Shown: positions 1-11,672, counted from the first letter of the stretch. The stretch: DNA of 64,000 nt from Coix lacryma-jobi var. lacryma-jobi (GCA_009763385.1 CM019823.1:45897528-45961527); one strand, 5' to 3'. Translations and numbers: made by a program. The notes: a model not told the origin generated them from the sequence alone.

Positions 1-147
1 ATCATATGAAATTAAATGCATAAGTTGAAACACACATATCACTCACCACAATACTTTCCCAAATCCATAAGCCACTAAGATAAATACGGAAATAAAGATC
101 ATGTCATGTCTCTCAGAGTCTCATCTCTCACATGATACAACTCGAAA

Positions 148-453
148 CATCAAACTGAGACTAGTACATAACTGATCTGACACATATGACACATGAACTA
201 GTCTGATACATGTCTGATACATAAAAGATGATACACACCAATGAAGCTCAACACAGATACATCGATACAATACAGCTGCAGTACATATCTCCAGATACAA
301 CATCAAACTGAGACTAGTACATAACTGATCTGACACATATGACACTTGAACTAGTCTGATACATGTCTGATACATAAAAGATGATACACACCAATGAAGC
401 TCAACACAGATACATCGATACAATACAGCTGCAGTACATATCTCCAGATACAA
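148..453. repeat. 153-bp tandem duplication in element A
   Basis: Units 148-300 and 301-453 are nearly identical; the only difference I see is acatgaact against acttgaact. They lie in the untranslated 3' part of element A. Such high identity points to a recent duplication. The minus-strand reading frame across it is duplicated for the same reason and is not evidence of a gene. Confidence 0.9.
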
Positions 454-498
454 GAATGGAACATGTGAAGCATCTCTAAAGCTTTTAATCATCACAAT

Positions 499-513
499 CT
501 CTCCCCCTTTGTC
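499..513 (-). other. Polypurine tract of element A
   Basis: On the minus strand this reads as AAAGGGGGAGAG preceded by GAC, the purine run that primes plus-strand DNA synthesis in SIRE-type elements. It lies about 75 bp beyond the end of the second ORF. The same string recurs in C (near 16900) and D (near 43704), each well before the LTR, so this lineage seems to carry an inner copy in addition to the one abutting the LTR. Confidence 0.65.
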
Positions 514-587
514 ATCCATCACCACAAAAGGTCTGACAAGAAGAACAATAGAACAAAGGGGCTGCAAGCTGTAACAGACACTGCAGG

Positions 588-2466
588 TCACTCGTCGTCG
601 TCGTCTCTGTCGTGACCGTCACCCTCATCGTCAGACCAAGGAGCACCTGAGGGACAAGAACCACCCTGTCCAAGGTCACCCATACCACCCTGGAAGTAGG
701 GATCCTGAACGTAGGAACCCTGCTGGTGCCCGTACCCAAATATATCCTCCCACCAGAAAGCAGCTGACTCCTCTGCTGCACTAGGACGAGCTGCACCTTG
801 ACTAGACTGTCCACCAAGAATCAGTCTCTACTGAGAAGAACTGTGGGGTGCCTGCTGCTGTGTCTCCTGCTACTGCTCCTGCTGTGGCTCCTACTGCTGA
901 GAGTGACTACCGAAGTGCTCCTGGTACTCCCTCTGGTACCTAGCCTGCTGCTCCTCAAACGACTCAGGCTCCTCGTCAGTGTCCTCAGACGGAGGAGACC
1001 TGGGTGGCTGAAACTAAAAGTGCTCATGCAGCATCTTCATCATCCTCGAGTCCTCTCTCCTAGCCCTCCTCTCGTGATGCTGCTTCCTCTTGACTACATT
1101 GATGTCCTTGCACATACCGAAGATAGCACTGAAAAACTTCTTGATCGGAGAGGGAGGGCTGCCACGGCGTGAAACTGAACGTGGAGGTGCACGTGGCGGA
1201 GGTGAAGCTGCTCCTCCTGCACCTGCTGCAGGTGCGTTCTCTGCTGCTGCTGCTGCTCCTAGATCTGGTGGCGGGGTGTGTGTCTCTGTCAAGTCCATAG
1301 CAAGCCTCAACACCCTGTGACGACAGTCATACTCAAAAGTGTGCCCTGTCACCTGCTCAATCATATGCATGATGTACGGAGCAAAGCCACAGCCCTTGAG
1401 GGGCCTCTCTCCTACACTCCTGATCTCGCTCCAAATAAAGTCAAAGACACTGAAGGGTCTAGCACCTGGAGCCATCCTCTAGAGAAGGTTCTTGGAATAA
1501 TCTGCAACTGTCCCCTTATCTCCACCCTTGCAGTCAATAGTCCTCCTGAATATCCTCTCAAGATACCTGTAGGTAGGGTGAAGACCTAGAACCTTCCCTA
1601 CCACACCTGGCCCACCTGCTGGATACATGAATCCCATCTGCTCTGGTGGTAGAGCAAGCTTTGAGTGAATCTGATCCTTCTGAAGATCCTCCTCTGAAAA
1701 GCCAAGATAGGCAGCAAAAGCACTGTACTCAACACTGTACCAAACTCCCTCAAGCATCCAATGCATGCGTCTCGACTCCTCCTCAATGAACAAGGTGGCA
1801 TAGAACTGTGCTATGGCCTCTGAGTTCCAGTCATGCTGAAACTCCATAATCTGGTATGCCCCCACACGCTGACAAGTAGCAATGGCATGGTCAATGGAGT
1901 CCTTCTTGAGCTCTCTGAAAGCTGCCCAATTCACCCACTCAGATCTGGCTATCACTGGGTTCCTGGATAGGATCACACTGGTGTAGAAATCTGCGTGAAA
2001 CTGTGTATGAAACCTGTAGTCATACTGTATCTTGGGCAAACCTCTGGGATCGATCCTCCTCTGATCTCTAGCAAGTCTGGTCTTCCCCTTTCCCTTGTAG
2101 TTAACTCTGGCAATGTACTGAGGGACATGAGGGGCATGGATCTCTAGCATCCCATAGTTCATATGCCGATCACCCTGGAAACCCTGCTGATAAAGAGGAT
2201 CTGCTGCCTCTTCCTCATCATCATCATCTTCCTCTTCTTCTTTTTCCTCAATCTCCTCCTCCTCATCTCTGTCGGTGCTCTTTCTCTTTTCTGAATCTGT
2301 ACTCCTGCGGGTCACTATCTGGAGAGGAGTCTGAGCCTCCCTGAGCTGCTGCCCTCACTGCCCTACACCCAGCTGAGCTAGTCCCTGTCTCCTGCCTGGC
2401 CTTCTTCTGCCTCTCATGGCGAGGGTCATGCCTGTCCTTGCGCCTCGGCTCTACGTGCTCACTCAT
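588..2466 (-). pseudogene. Second (env-position) ORF of element A, decayed
   Basis: The reading starts at ATG 2466 and runs to a stop at 588-590. The N-terminus is charged (R/K-rich, then an E/D run). The middle (about 2150-1480) is a folded-looking domain with a W-rich stretch (RMHWMLEGVWYSVEYSAFA) that I associate with the putative plant transposon protein family found next to pol in SIRE and Athila elements. The C-terminal part is Ala/Pro-, Gln- and acid-rich. The frame is broken near 2300 and near 1478, and the tail carries several TAG codons where CAG is expected, as C-to-T decay would give. The role of these proteins is unknown; an envelope-like function has been proposed only from position. 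Confidence 0.6.
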
Positions 2467-4838
2467 AGCTGTTGCCCTGAATCCACAAAGATATTCAAGA
2501 ACAATATTAAGGACCATGGCTCAAAGTTTATCTCATTTAATTATATCACTATAACACAATCATTTATCCGAAGATTTGTCATCACCTAGTCCATCATATG
2601 ACAAAGGTTTGCAAACACATCATAGACAAATAATAGTGTCACGGGATATAATAACTAGTTGGATTAGAATCAAACTGCAGACAAAGTCTGCACTACCTGG
2701 CCATACCGGTATGCATACCGGACACGTCCGGTATGAGCGCAGCAAGCAGCCCTAACTAGGGTTTGAATCCAAACCAACTCCAATTCAATCCATACTTTGA
2801 GCACTACTTCTAGGCATCCAATGTAGCATATTGACCAAAGGAATCATCAAATGAACTTGAATCCAATAGATCGGACGAGGTCTGGGATTTGAATACCTTG
2901 GGGAAGGGGAAGAGGATGAGAATCTGAAATCCGAAAGATGGAGCCTTCAATCTTGATGCAAGGCCTCTCCAATCCCTTCTCTTCCTTCACTTTTCCACGG
3001 ATGAATCGACGGGGCTCGGATTGAGGTGTGAGAGGGGAGGTTTTGGCTGTTTGAGTGAGAGAGAGGGGAGAAAAGAAAATAACCCTTCGCTGGCCTGGGG
3101 TTTCTTTAAGACACGCGCATACCGGACACGTCCGGTATGAGCGGTCTTCGTCCATTTTGTCTGAAATCCATTTTGTTTCTCTCCACTTCTTTTCTGTTGA
3201 CTTTTCTGATATTTCTCAATCCAAAAGTAAACGCAAACCTTTGATCCAAACATTTGCAAGAATGCTCAATCCAATAATCTCAAATTCTTTATTCTCTTTT
3301 CCAAAAAGAATCATCTGAGAAACTTGAACTAAGAGAGACAAGGTGGCATATGAACTTGAGAGCGTCATGTCATATGTGATTAGCCAAACAACCAATCAAG
3401 GGGAACAATAATCACATAATAACATGACTAGGTCACAAAGACCAAATAGGATCAAAGATTTATAAAACCACACCACCTATGCATGCTAGTAAGGGGGTTT
3501 TGGAAAGATTTATCCTATTACACATAAATGCACACACTAGCATATTATAGAGCCTATCATGCACTTTCAATGCATATAAGTTAAAACATACCTTAGCCTT
3601 GAGCCCATGAGATCCACTAAGTGCAATTATGACATGGTGATAATTTGTTGACCTTCCATGTCATATAGCCATGTCCTCATTAAGTGATCTACTTAATCAT
3701 GAAGAACTACAACATATACTTAGACAAAGCTCATTAGTTCATAAAAGACACAAAATAGAAATTTAGCTCCCCTAAATTAGTGCTTCAAGTATTTGAATTC
3801 TTTTAAAGCACTTTTCATTTTATTAAGAATGTGGGAGTCAAATTTCGATTTTGGCCAACACAAAGTAATTTGCTATAAAGCAAGGGTAGTAAGTTGAATG
3901 CACAGATTACTTGAGAGATAACAACATGATAGATCTAAGCTAACAGGTGAAACACAACATGAAACAGTAAGCATGAATAGTGAAAAGATAACTATCCCAC
4001 CAAGTTTAGGCACTCTATGTCATGGTGAAGATGAAGCAAAGGATAAGATAAACATAGATTACTGACGGGTCAACCATATAAGCAATTATGATGAACATTG
4101 GTTGATAGGTTGAGTTAGAATTTCAAATTGACTTGCTCAACCATCCCGAAGGCATATTCTAGCATTATGAATCCTATATGCACTCACATAGCATGTATGT
4201 AAACATATACCTTGGCCTTGAGTTCATATATGTTCCACTGAGAGTAACCATGGCATAATCATCCTCGTGTTGACTTGTCTTGTCAAGTGATAATGCAAAC
4301 ACTCAGTATTGATTAATGTGCAGGTATTTAGTTAGAGCAAAAGACTAGCGCGCAATGATCTAGCAATTCTTCTAAAACTAGAAATCTCATCCTTTCTCTG
4401 GCCATACCGGACAAGTCCGGTGGACATACCGACTTGGTCCAAATCTTCGTATTGAGTCACTGGTTCTGACAGAATGAATATCCCATAGGTATTTGCAAAT
4501 CAAAACCAGAGAACAGCCACTTCTGAGATTTCCTTTTGGCTCTAGTCCATTTCACTTCCCTGCACTTCATCAAAGATAATGCTCTGCTAGAGAGCCATTA
4601 AGAGCATCGAATGGCAAATATCATAAGTATAAGTTAAATTCATTTGATTACTAAGCTTTAGGCACTTATCATCAATGGTATAGATGAGTAACAGTGAAAT
4701 CAATGATCACATAAACTTCGGGTCAACCATATAGGATGATATTAACAACATAGGTTGATAGTTTGAGTTGAGATGGCATTTTGCTTGCTCAAACACCCCG
4801 AAAGTCTTCATCTTACCATTGGTGCCTACAATCACAAT
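2467..4838. other. Non-coding interior of element A
   Basis: No ORF of note on either strand where pol would be expected. The stretch contains three copies of the LTR-type palindrome (2717-2732, 3121-3136, 4406-4421, the last with AA in the centre). Around 3470-3500 the string cctatgcatgctagt recurs in the 3' non-coding part of element C near 16680, so some of this DNA is shared internal sequence rather than deleted pol. Otherwise I see nothing in it. Confidence 0.6.
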
Positions 4839-6839
4839 CTAAGCCCTCCTAGGTACCCAAGTTCCATTGGGTCCTTTTGAGTTAGTCAACGAGTGCTTGG
4901 GTACCCAAATGGCGTTGTCACTAGTTTGTGGTGAACACATCACCCTACTAGTGGCAACTCCATTTGTGGTACACCTAAGCACATTATCATTTGCAAATGT
5001 GTTCGGCTTAGAATGCATACCATTTGGGCAATCATAGCTTAGATGCCCCTTTCTCCTACAAGCATAGCAAATACATCCATTGTTTGCTTTTTGCTTGTCT
5101 TGCTTGTTTGGGCATTGGTTCACCAAGTGACCTTCTTGATTGCACCCATAGCACTTTCTTGTTGCTACTAAAGCCCTCTTTCTTGAATCTTGGGCTAGGG
5201 TGCATTTCTTGCTTGAATGACATGAAGTGTGACACTTCACATCACCTTTTGGAGCATCTTTCTTCACTTGGTTTGCCACCTTGGTGGCTGCCCTCTTCTC
5301 GGCCGCTTCACATTTGTCGGCCCAAGTCTTGTGTGGACACATGGCACTTTCATGACCATATGTCCCGCAACCATAGCAAATTCTTTTCTTGATTTTCTTG
5401 CTCTTGGTTGCTTTCTCTTTGAATGAGATGAGATTATTTTTGTTGGACTTTGGAGGAAGCAAGGTTTGAACCCTTCTCAAGCTTCTTCACCATGTAATCA
5501 CGGTTATCTTGAGAAGGTTGTGCTTTCTCCTCATCCTTCAATCTAATCACATCTTTCTTTAGACTTTCCACTTCTTCGATGAGCCTAGCATTTTCTTTAA
5601 AAGTTTGCTCAATTGAAGATTGGCTTGCTTGAGAGGCACACTCATTAGCACAAATAATATTTAATTAAGATGGTGCACTAGTTAGTGTAGTAGTGTGATG
5701 TTGAGAAGATTTTACCATAGCAATCACAACCTCATGTGCTATCTCAAGCATGGCATTTGATTCTACTAGCTTCTCATGTGAGCACTTGAGATGGGAGAAG
5801 TCCTCTTGTAGGAACTTGTGCTCAAATGAGAGATCACTCAATTTTGCCTTGAGCTTGTAGTTTTCCTTTTCTAGCCTTTCCACATTAGAGAGAGAGTTAG
5901 TATCTAAAGCATGCTCAATTGACAATTTGTCATACCTTTCATTTAATGCCTTTAGCTCTTCCAATTTGGAGATGAGGAACTTTTCTTGATTTTGAAGGGA
6001 TTGCTCTTGTTCCTCCACCTCCTTCTCTAGCTCATCATTTTCCTTCAATACTTTGACGAACAAGAGCTTGTCTTCATACTTAAGATAATCAAGAGAGTCA
6101 TCGTCTTTATCATCCTCATCACTCTCTACTTGACTATCTCTTGATGTCTTCTCCTTGATCTCACCAAGAATCTTCTCTTGATCTTTCTTGGTTGCTTTCT
6201 TCTTGTTCTTCTTGGCCATGAGACACAAGTGATGAGTGTCATGAGGTACTGAGGTTGACTCATCACTTGGTCGCCACCGGGGTTGAGAGTCGCTGCTGTC
6301 TGTCCCCTGCTCCCTGTCTGCTGAGCATGTACCGGACATGTCCCGTAGGTCCGGTATGTGCAGACAGTGCCCAGAGTAGCAGCAGCCTGCGCCTATCGAT
6401 CCGGCTCATCTTCCTTGAGGCTTCTTGAGGCTTCTTCACATGATGATGATTCAATGGACTCCATTTCCAATGAATCACAATCATGTGCTTCATCACATTT
6501 GGACTTTCCATATAGGTTGGTAAGTCTAGTCCAAATGACATGAGCACTCTCCGGAGGAGATTCTCCATTGTAGATAGCCTCCTTAAGAGCCTCTGCACTC
6601 AATGAGTTTAACAAGATTAAACACGCATGAGCATTGAGTTGCACACATATCTCTTCCCCTTTTGTCAAGTTCTTATAGTTGCTCTAGTCAACTATAGAGA
6701 GAGATATGCTTGCATCCACAATATGCTCAACAATGGGGCTAATAGCCCGAAATGCATTGAGTACATAAGATGACCAAGATAGAAAGTTTGAACCATCATT
6801 TTGGAGAAGCACCACGTTTGTCTCCATAGGCGAATCCAT
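4839..6839 (-). pseudogene. gag of element A (UBN2-type with CCHC knuckles)
   Basis: Starts at ATG 6839. The N-terminal part (SNFLSWSSYVLNAF, then YNGESPPESAHVIWTRL) is the UBN2/DUF4219-like Copia gag fold. A long coiled-coil-like E/K/L stretch follows (about 6220-5670). Three zinc knuckles follow at 5400-5000: CYGCGTYGHESAMC, CYGCNQEGHLVNQC and CYACRRKGHLSYDC. Breaks: an in-frame stop near 6690, a palindrome-bearing block at 6331-6355 between the UBN2 and coiled-coil parts, and frame changes near 5660 and 5480. The product ends at WVPRRA and a stop, where autonomous relatives continue into protease. It would have formed the particle that packages element RNA. Confidence 0.75.
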
Positions 6840-6870
6840 CGGTTCTCACAAGCGGTGAAGCTCAAATGTG

Positions 6871-6890
6871 AGTCCAAGCTCCGATACCAA
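6871..6890 (-). promoter_or_regulatory. Primer binding site of element A
   Basis: The minus strand next to the LTR reads TTGGTATCGGAGCTTGG, complementary in pattern to the 3' end of initiator methionine tRNA (usual form TGGTATCAGAGC, here with G for A). One base separates it from the terminal CA of the LTR. This fixes the element as minus-strand and the LTR at 6892-9204 as the 5' LTR. Confidence 0.8.
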
Positions 6891-7142
6891 TTGAAAGGAC
6901 CGAACGGACCTAAGATGCCACCTAGAGGGGGGTGAATAGGCGTTTCTGAAAAATTAACACCTTAAATGCGGAAGCGATTAGTAAGTGAGCTTCCAATTTC
7001 TTGGAAGCTCTCAATCGGAGTAAATCAACCCCACAAGAGATAAACACACACTATATGAAAGATAAACAAAGAATATAGAGTCAATTCCCTGCACCACAAA
7101 TGATTAGACCAATCTAGAATAATTCCTGTGCAGGAAGGTAAT

Positions 7143-7247
7143 ACCGGACACGTCCGGTAGGAATACCGGACACGTCCGGTAAACCCTAACTTGTCGAGCC
7201 CTCAGGCAATACCGGACACGTCCGGTACAATACCGGATACGTCCGGT
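7143..7247. promoter_or_regulatory. Palindrome cluster in U5 of element A LTR
   Basis: Four copies of ACCGGAC-N2-GTCCGGT occur at 7143-7158, 7165-7180, 7211-7226 and 7232-7247 (the last with TA in the centre). Each has 7-bp perfect arms. They lie downstream of the TATA-like site in LTR orientation, so they would be in the transcript leader. Confidence 0.85.
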
Positions 7248-7922
7248 ATTTGCAATTTCAGCGCCGAGCTCCAAATCGACTCCGGTTTCTTCTCAACTTT
7301 GTCACACCCTGCAGAGATACAATCTATATATATGCACAACACACAGAACCTGTAGAGATAGCTCGAGTTACACAAATATCGAATGGAATAAAGAGAGAAG
7401 ACACAATATTTGTTTTACCGAAGTTCGGCACCCCCTCGGGTCCTACTCTCCGTTGAGCCGGCTGTGAGCTACCACAAAGGTGGGCTCTAGAGGACACCAC
7501 AGGTCACTCTAGCCGTGATCTATTTCACCCGCAATGCTCCTTCCACTAGTTGATCTCTTTTGAGGAGAGATCGAACCTTCACAAACTTTCCGAGGCACTT
7601 CACAAATCTCTTGGGTGCTCAACGGCAACGCCTAACCGTCTAGGACCGTAGAGTCCAAGAGTAACGAATGCGCACAACAAGATCGACGATTTGCACAAGT
7701 GCTCAAGAGGTGGCTTGCTCTCTAATTTGAATCTCTCTCAACCCACAAATGGATTTAGCAATTAGAGGTTAATCACTCACTAAGAGAGGGTTGGAAAGTG
7801 TTTTGGAAGCTCTAGAATGGGTGTGGGAACCAGCAGAATCAGCAGCCTCCAAAGGTGGAGGCTTGGAGGTATATATAAGCCCACTTTCAAAACTAGCCGT
7901 TGGCTAAGTCAGCTCATACCAT

Positions 7923-8205
7923 ACCGGACACGTCCGGTATGACTTCACTGCGTGGGAAACACCTTGGACAGACCAATTTCAAACTTCCCATATGAGCCCG
8001 GTAGTATCGACCACCTGGTCGGTAGTAGCGCTAATTATAAGGGGAGTTTCTGCAACCTCTCTGGAAGTGGCCAATTTTGGCCTACCGGTACTACCGTTAT
8101 AAGGTCGGTAGTATCGGTCGGTAGTACCGACCCTTGGGTCAGTAGTACAACCCAACCCAAAAACACTGTCAGCCAGAAAACCGCAAATACCGGACACGTC
8201 CGGTG
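7923..8205. promoter_or_regulatory. Palindrome and GGTAGTACC array in U3 of element A LTR
   Basis: Perfect ACCGGACACGTCCGGT copies at 7923-7938 and 8190-8205 bracket a block (about 7997-8155) of GGTCGGTAGTA/TACTACCG units. The block closely resembles the array in element D (36391-36728), including the neighbouring string ttttggcctaccggta. Relative to LTR sense, the block is inverted compared with D. It lies just upstream of the TATA-like site on the minus strand. Confidence 0.75.
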
Positions 8206-9204
8206 TATGTCTTTACTATGCCGAGACTAACTGAAAGACAGTAGGAAGGCTGCACTGCTGTGGCCACATGCATACCGGACTATGGACAGACAGTGCAGCA
8301 AACAAGCTGAAAGTTAGTTCTAGCTCTCTCGTGTCTCACTTAGGTTGGTTTGAGCACTTATGAAGAATCATCTACTATATGTTGCATCCCTCTTAATAGT
8401 ACGGCTTTCCTATTTACTCAAGATAAATTGGAAAACAAGATTTAAACCTCTTGAGTTGATCTCCATTTGAACCAAAGCCGCTTCTCTTCATTTTCTATAT
8501 TGGGAGGAATGGTTGTCATGTTTAGAAGTAGATATTCCTCGAGCATAGCCATCTTGAGCATGTGACTTGACTCCATGCAAGTGATGTAATTGAGTTCCAA
8601 ATGTGTCAAGTCACTTCAATCAATATTGTTGCTAGAAATGTTGATTCTCCACTAGATGCGATCTTCAAGCTTGATTGATCCTTCGACTAAATGCAAGTAC
8701 TTTCTTCTTCACTCTAGCTAGGTTCTTCGGCCGCCAAGCCGTCGCTTGCCCTTCACCCTTGCTTAGTACCTCAAAGATTCTTTCCTTGCTATCTTCACCA
8801 TCTCAAGCCATTCAACCATACTTCGTTTTGAATCTTTTCATAGCAATCATATATGAACCGTGATTATCCCACAATACGATATCCCTCTACATCAATATCA
8901 TCCTCATTGTTGTCATGTGCTTGGGATGTGATCTTCATTCAACAATTCATCATTTGGGCTTTGCATTTCATTTCAAGTACACTGTGCATATGATAGCCTT
9001 TTCATCAATATCAATCTCATTGTTGTCTTGTGCTTGTGACATGATTTTCACACAACAATCCATCATTTAGGCTTTGCATTTCTTTTCAAGTACATAGTGA
9101 GATAATCATTTCCCTGTGTCACACTTAGCAACCATATTAGATCTTTTAATCAATATTGTCATCAAATCATCCAAAATCAAACTTAAGTGCAACATGCACT
9201 TTCA

Positions 9205-10451
9205 GATCTCCTACATCCTTTGGAAGGTAGCTGCCACTACAGGGAGTCACCCCAGTCAGTCTCTTACGGGCTTCGCGACCGTGTTCCCCGCCTACAACAT
9301 GAGTCAGCTTCTGGGACACGGTCGGGACCGCCGGCAGCAGCAGCAGCAGGGGGCACCGTCCAGTTCACGTCAGCGGCCCGAGGTACCTGAGTCAGCACAG
9401 GAGCAGGACGAGACAGTCCGGGCCCTCGCCGGGCAGGAGCTCGCAGAGTTAGAGGGCGAGGCCACGTTTGTCATCGATGACCCTACAGACAGCTCCGACG
9501 AGGACTACCAGCTCCCGCCCCACTTTCAACCTAGAGCTCACGACTCACAGGCCGGCCCGTCTGGTACTGCTTCCTCCGACCCCGCACTTCTTGCGATACT
9601 GTCACGGATGGAGGAGCAGCAGCGGACGATCACTCAGGACGTCCAGAGGCTCACTCAGGAACAGCAGCGTCTGGCTCAGCAGCAGGCCTTGGCCCAGCAG
9701 CAGGCGCAGGAGCGGTCCGACGCCCTACAACGGCAGATGCTGGAGTTGCAGCAGCAGACTCTCAGTTTCATGGAGCGTATCATGAGTGGTCCACCTCAGT
9801 GGCAGTGGCAGCAGCCCCCTCCCCAACACCAGCAGCTTCAGTGGCAGCCGCCCATAGCACCTCACTCGCAGCCGCAGTTTCCGCAGAGCTCCTCTCAGTT
9901 TACCACCTTCACCACTCCGCCTGGAGGAGCTCCTGTCTTCAGTCCTCTGCGCACCGGTTTTACTCCGCGCCCGATAGTCCCTCTATGCGACGACTACCTC
10001 AGTTACACGAGACTTGTCGGCCAGCTTCAGTGAGCTCGTTGGGTTCCCCACGCCAGATCTGCAGGACCCAGTTCGGACGTCTACAGCTCCAGTCACTTCC
10101 ACTACCGAGACTCTTCCGAGTTCAGTAGCGTCCTCCGAGCAGACCGAGCCAGTCCAGTCAGAGACCACGACGACCGTGCAGGCTGAGTTACCTCCGATTC
10201 TTGAGCTTCTGCATTCAGATACTCAGCTTGACACCACTACAGAGATTGCGACAGCGCCAGAGCAGGCAGAGCAGTCAGTGCCGGAGCCGACCCAAACCGC
10301 TTCTCAGCAGCTTCCAGCTTCAGAGGGTCAGCAGGCCACCTGCGTCTCGTCTTCCGACTCCGAGGAGTATCTTCGCCAGTTTGAGTTTACTCAGCGCACT
10401 CCGGAGACGGCACCTGACTCGTCTGCACCACCTCCGCCCTCCGACGCGTAG
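9205..10451 (+). pseudogene. Second (env-position) ORF of element B, 3' part
   Basis: The open frame runs 9205-10033 and is joined by a frame change near 10020 to 10014-10451. The visible protein is Gln-, Pro- and acid-rich: RRQQQQQG near the start, DPTDSSDEDYQLPP, a Gln/Arg heptad-like stretch that could form a coiled coil (RMEEQQRTI to ELQQQTLSF), a W/Q/P-rich part, and a Ser/Thr/Glu-rich tail ending PPPPSDA. It resembles the C-terminal half of the element A second ORF in composition and place. The 5' part is cut off by element A. Confidence 0.55.
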
Positions 10452-10882
10452 TTTGGCGCTTGATGCCAAAGGGGGAGAGTGGCCAAGTATAGCGATAGGG
10501 GGAGCGATGTGAGAGGTTTTTGATTTCTTATGTTGTGTTACATTCACATACGCTCGTTACTTGTCGCATCTTTTGGCACTATGTTTGTTATATACTTGTG
10601 CTTATGACATGTTTGTGCTCACTATGCTATCATATATGACATGTCATTTCATTTCGCTCATTACTTGCGTTTAATTCTCACTTGTTATGTATATGAGCTC
10701 TTTTACTCTTGCACTTGCTATTAACTCTAACTTGTTGAGTGCAGGATGATGGCATGATATATATGAACTTGCCCCTAATCATTTTCTCTTATTCATTACA
10801 AGTTCATACATGTCATGATTTAAAAACCTCTTCTCTCTATACTCGATCTCGTGTTGTCATCAATCACCAAAAAGGGGGAGAT
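10452..10882 (+). other. 3' untranslated part of element B with polypurine tracts
   Basis: CCAAAGGGGGAGAG lies about 15 bp after the second ORF, and CCAAAAAGGGGGAGA directly abuts the LTR start at 10883. The second is the tract in the usual LTR-adjacent position. The interval is T-rich and has no ORF. Confidence 0.7.
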
Positions 10883-11320
10883 TGAACGCATCTTGGCCCC
10901 TAGTGGTTTTGGTGATTGGATGAAACACAAGATTACTGTGACTAACGTGTGTTTTGCAGAAATAGGATTGAGTTAGGTCACGGTAATGGCGATGATACGA
11001 GCATATGGAGTTCATGTCCCCTGGCGATGGATATCGTTTCGGTTTTCAAAGGATGGATGACGAAGATGGTGGTAGACTAGGCTAAGTATCATATGGTGTT
11101 GGAGGACACTTAGGTAGTCTTAGGTCTCTATTTTTCCTTTGGTCATACTATAAAGGGGAGCGTGAATCAGTAGCTTGACCTAGATGAGTCTATTGAGGTA
11201 GGTGTGGTGCACACTTGTTATTTCATAGCCCTAGGTAGCTCAGAGAGATGCCTTAAGTCGAGAGGATCAAAAGTCATTTAGGCCGCGTCACGATCTGAGC
11301 TCAGTCTGCCCTTGTAATGG

Positions 11321-11577
11321 GCATCGGACGCTGGCCAGGTAGGCATCGGACGCGTCTGATGCCCACCCCGACTAGGGTTTAGTCTGGTGCGTGGCATCGG
11401 ACGCGCTGATGTGTTCACATCGGACGCGCTCGTCCCACTGTTCACGTGCACATGAACTAGAGGTCGCATCGGACGCTGAGGGCCAGCGTCCAATGTCCAT
11501 GCAGAAAGGTTCCAGAGAGAGTAAATCCACATCAGACGCGTCCGATGTGGTGGCATCGGACGCTGCCCAGCGTCCGA
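11321..11577. promoter_or_regulatory. Palindrome array CATCGGACGCGTCCGATG in element B LTR
   Basis: Near-perfect 18-bp palindromes at 11344-11361 and 11530-11547 (each one base off CATCGGACGCGTCCGATG), with many half-sites CATCGGACGC between them. The array ends about 90 bp upstream of the TATA-like site. The core CGGAC-N2-GTCCG is the same as in elements A and C although the flanking bases differ. Confidence 0.8.
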
Positions 11578-11664
11578 TGTCCCTTTAACCAGTCTGACGG
11601 GGTGGTACAGTCGACCGTTGGTCGAGGTCAGTCTTGTGCTGTTTTTGGATGGCCGGTTGGGGAG

Positions 11665-11672
11665 TATTTATA
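11665..11672 (+). promoter_or_regulatory. Probable LTR TATA box of element B
   Basis: TATTTATA inside the symmetric string GGAGTATTTATACTCC, downstream of the palindrome array and upstream of the R/U5-like part. Called from position only. Confidence 0.45.

Larger units (their letters stand above)
1..9204 (-). mobile_element. SIRE-type Ty1/Copia element A, pol-less, 3' end off window
   Basis: Read on the minus strand, the order is 5' LTR (9204-6892), primer binding site, decayed gag (6839-4839), about 2.4 kb without an ORF, a large second ORF (2466-588), then a polypurine tract at 513-499. The 3' LTR must lie left of the window. I see no protease, integrase, reverse transcriptase or RNase H. 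The LTR start and end, the initiator-Met-type primer site and the second ORF in the env position are typical of the SIRE/Maximus lineage of plant Copia elements. The element interrupts the second ORF of element B at 9205, so it is the younger of the two. Movement would need enzymes from a relative. Confidence 0.8.
6892..9204 (-). repeat. 5' LTR of element A (2.3 kb)
   Basis: On the minus strand it runs from TGAAAGTGCATGTTGCACTT to ACCTTTCA-type ends (TG...CA). A TATA-like TATATATAAG lies at 7870-7879 (near-symmetric, usable on the minus strand). U3 (8205-7923) carries the palindrome TACCGGACACGTCCGGTA and a block of GGTAGTACC-like units; U5 (7247-7143) carries four more palindromes. The end near 6930 has the CACCCCCCTCTAG string shared by the LTRs of B, C and D. 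The flank at 9205-9209 is gatct; the matching duplicate would be outside the window. Confidence 0.85.

Noticed and set aside
121..591. Minus-strand ORF with an internal sequence repeat
   Set aside because: Reflects the 153-bp tandem duplication in untranslated DNA of element A.
798..1172. Plus-strand Leu-rich ORF
   Set aside because: Antisense of the Gln-rich tail of the element A second ORF.
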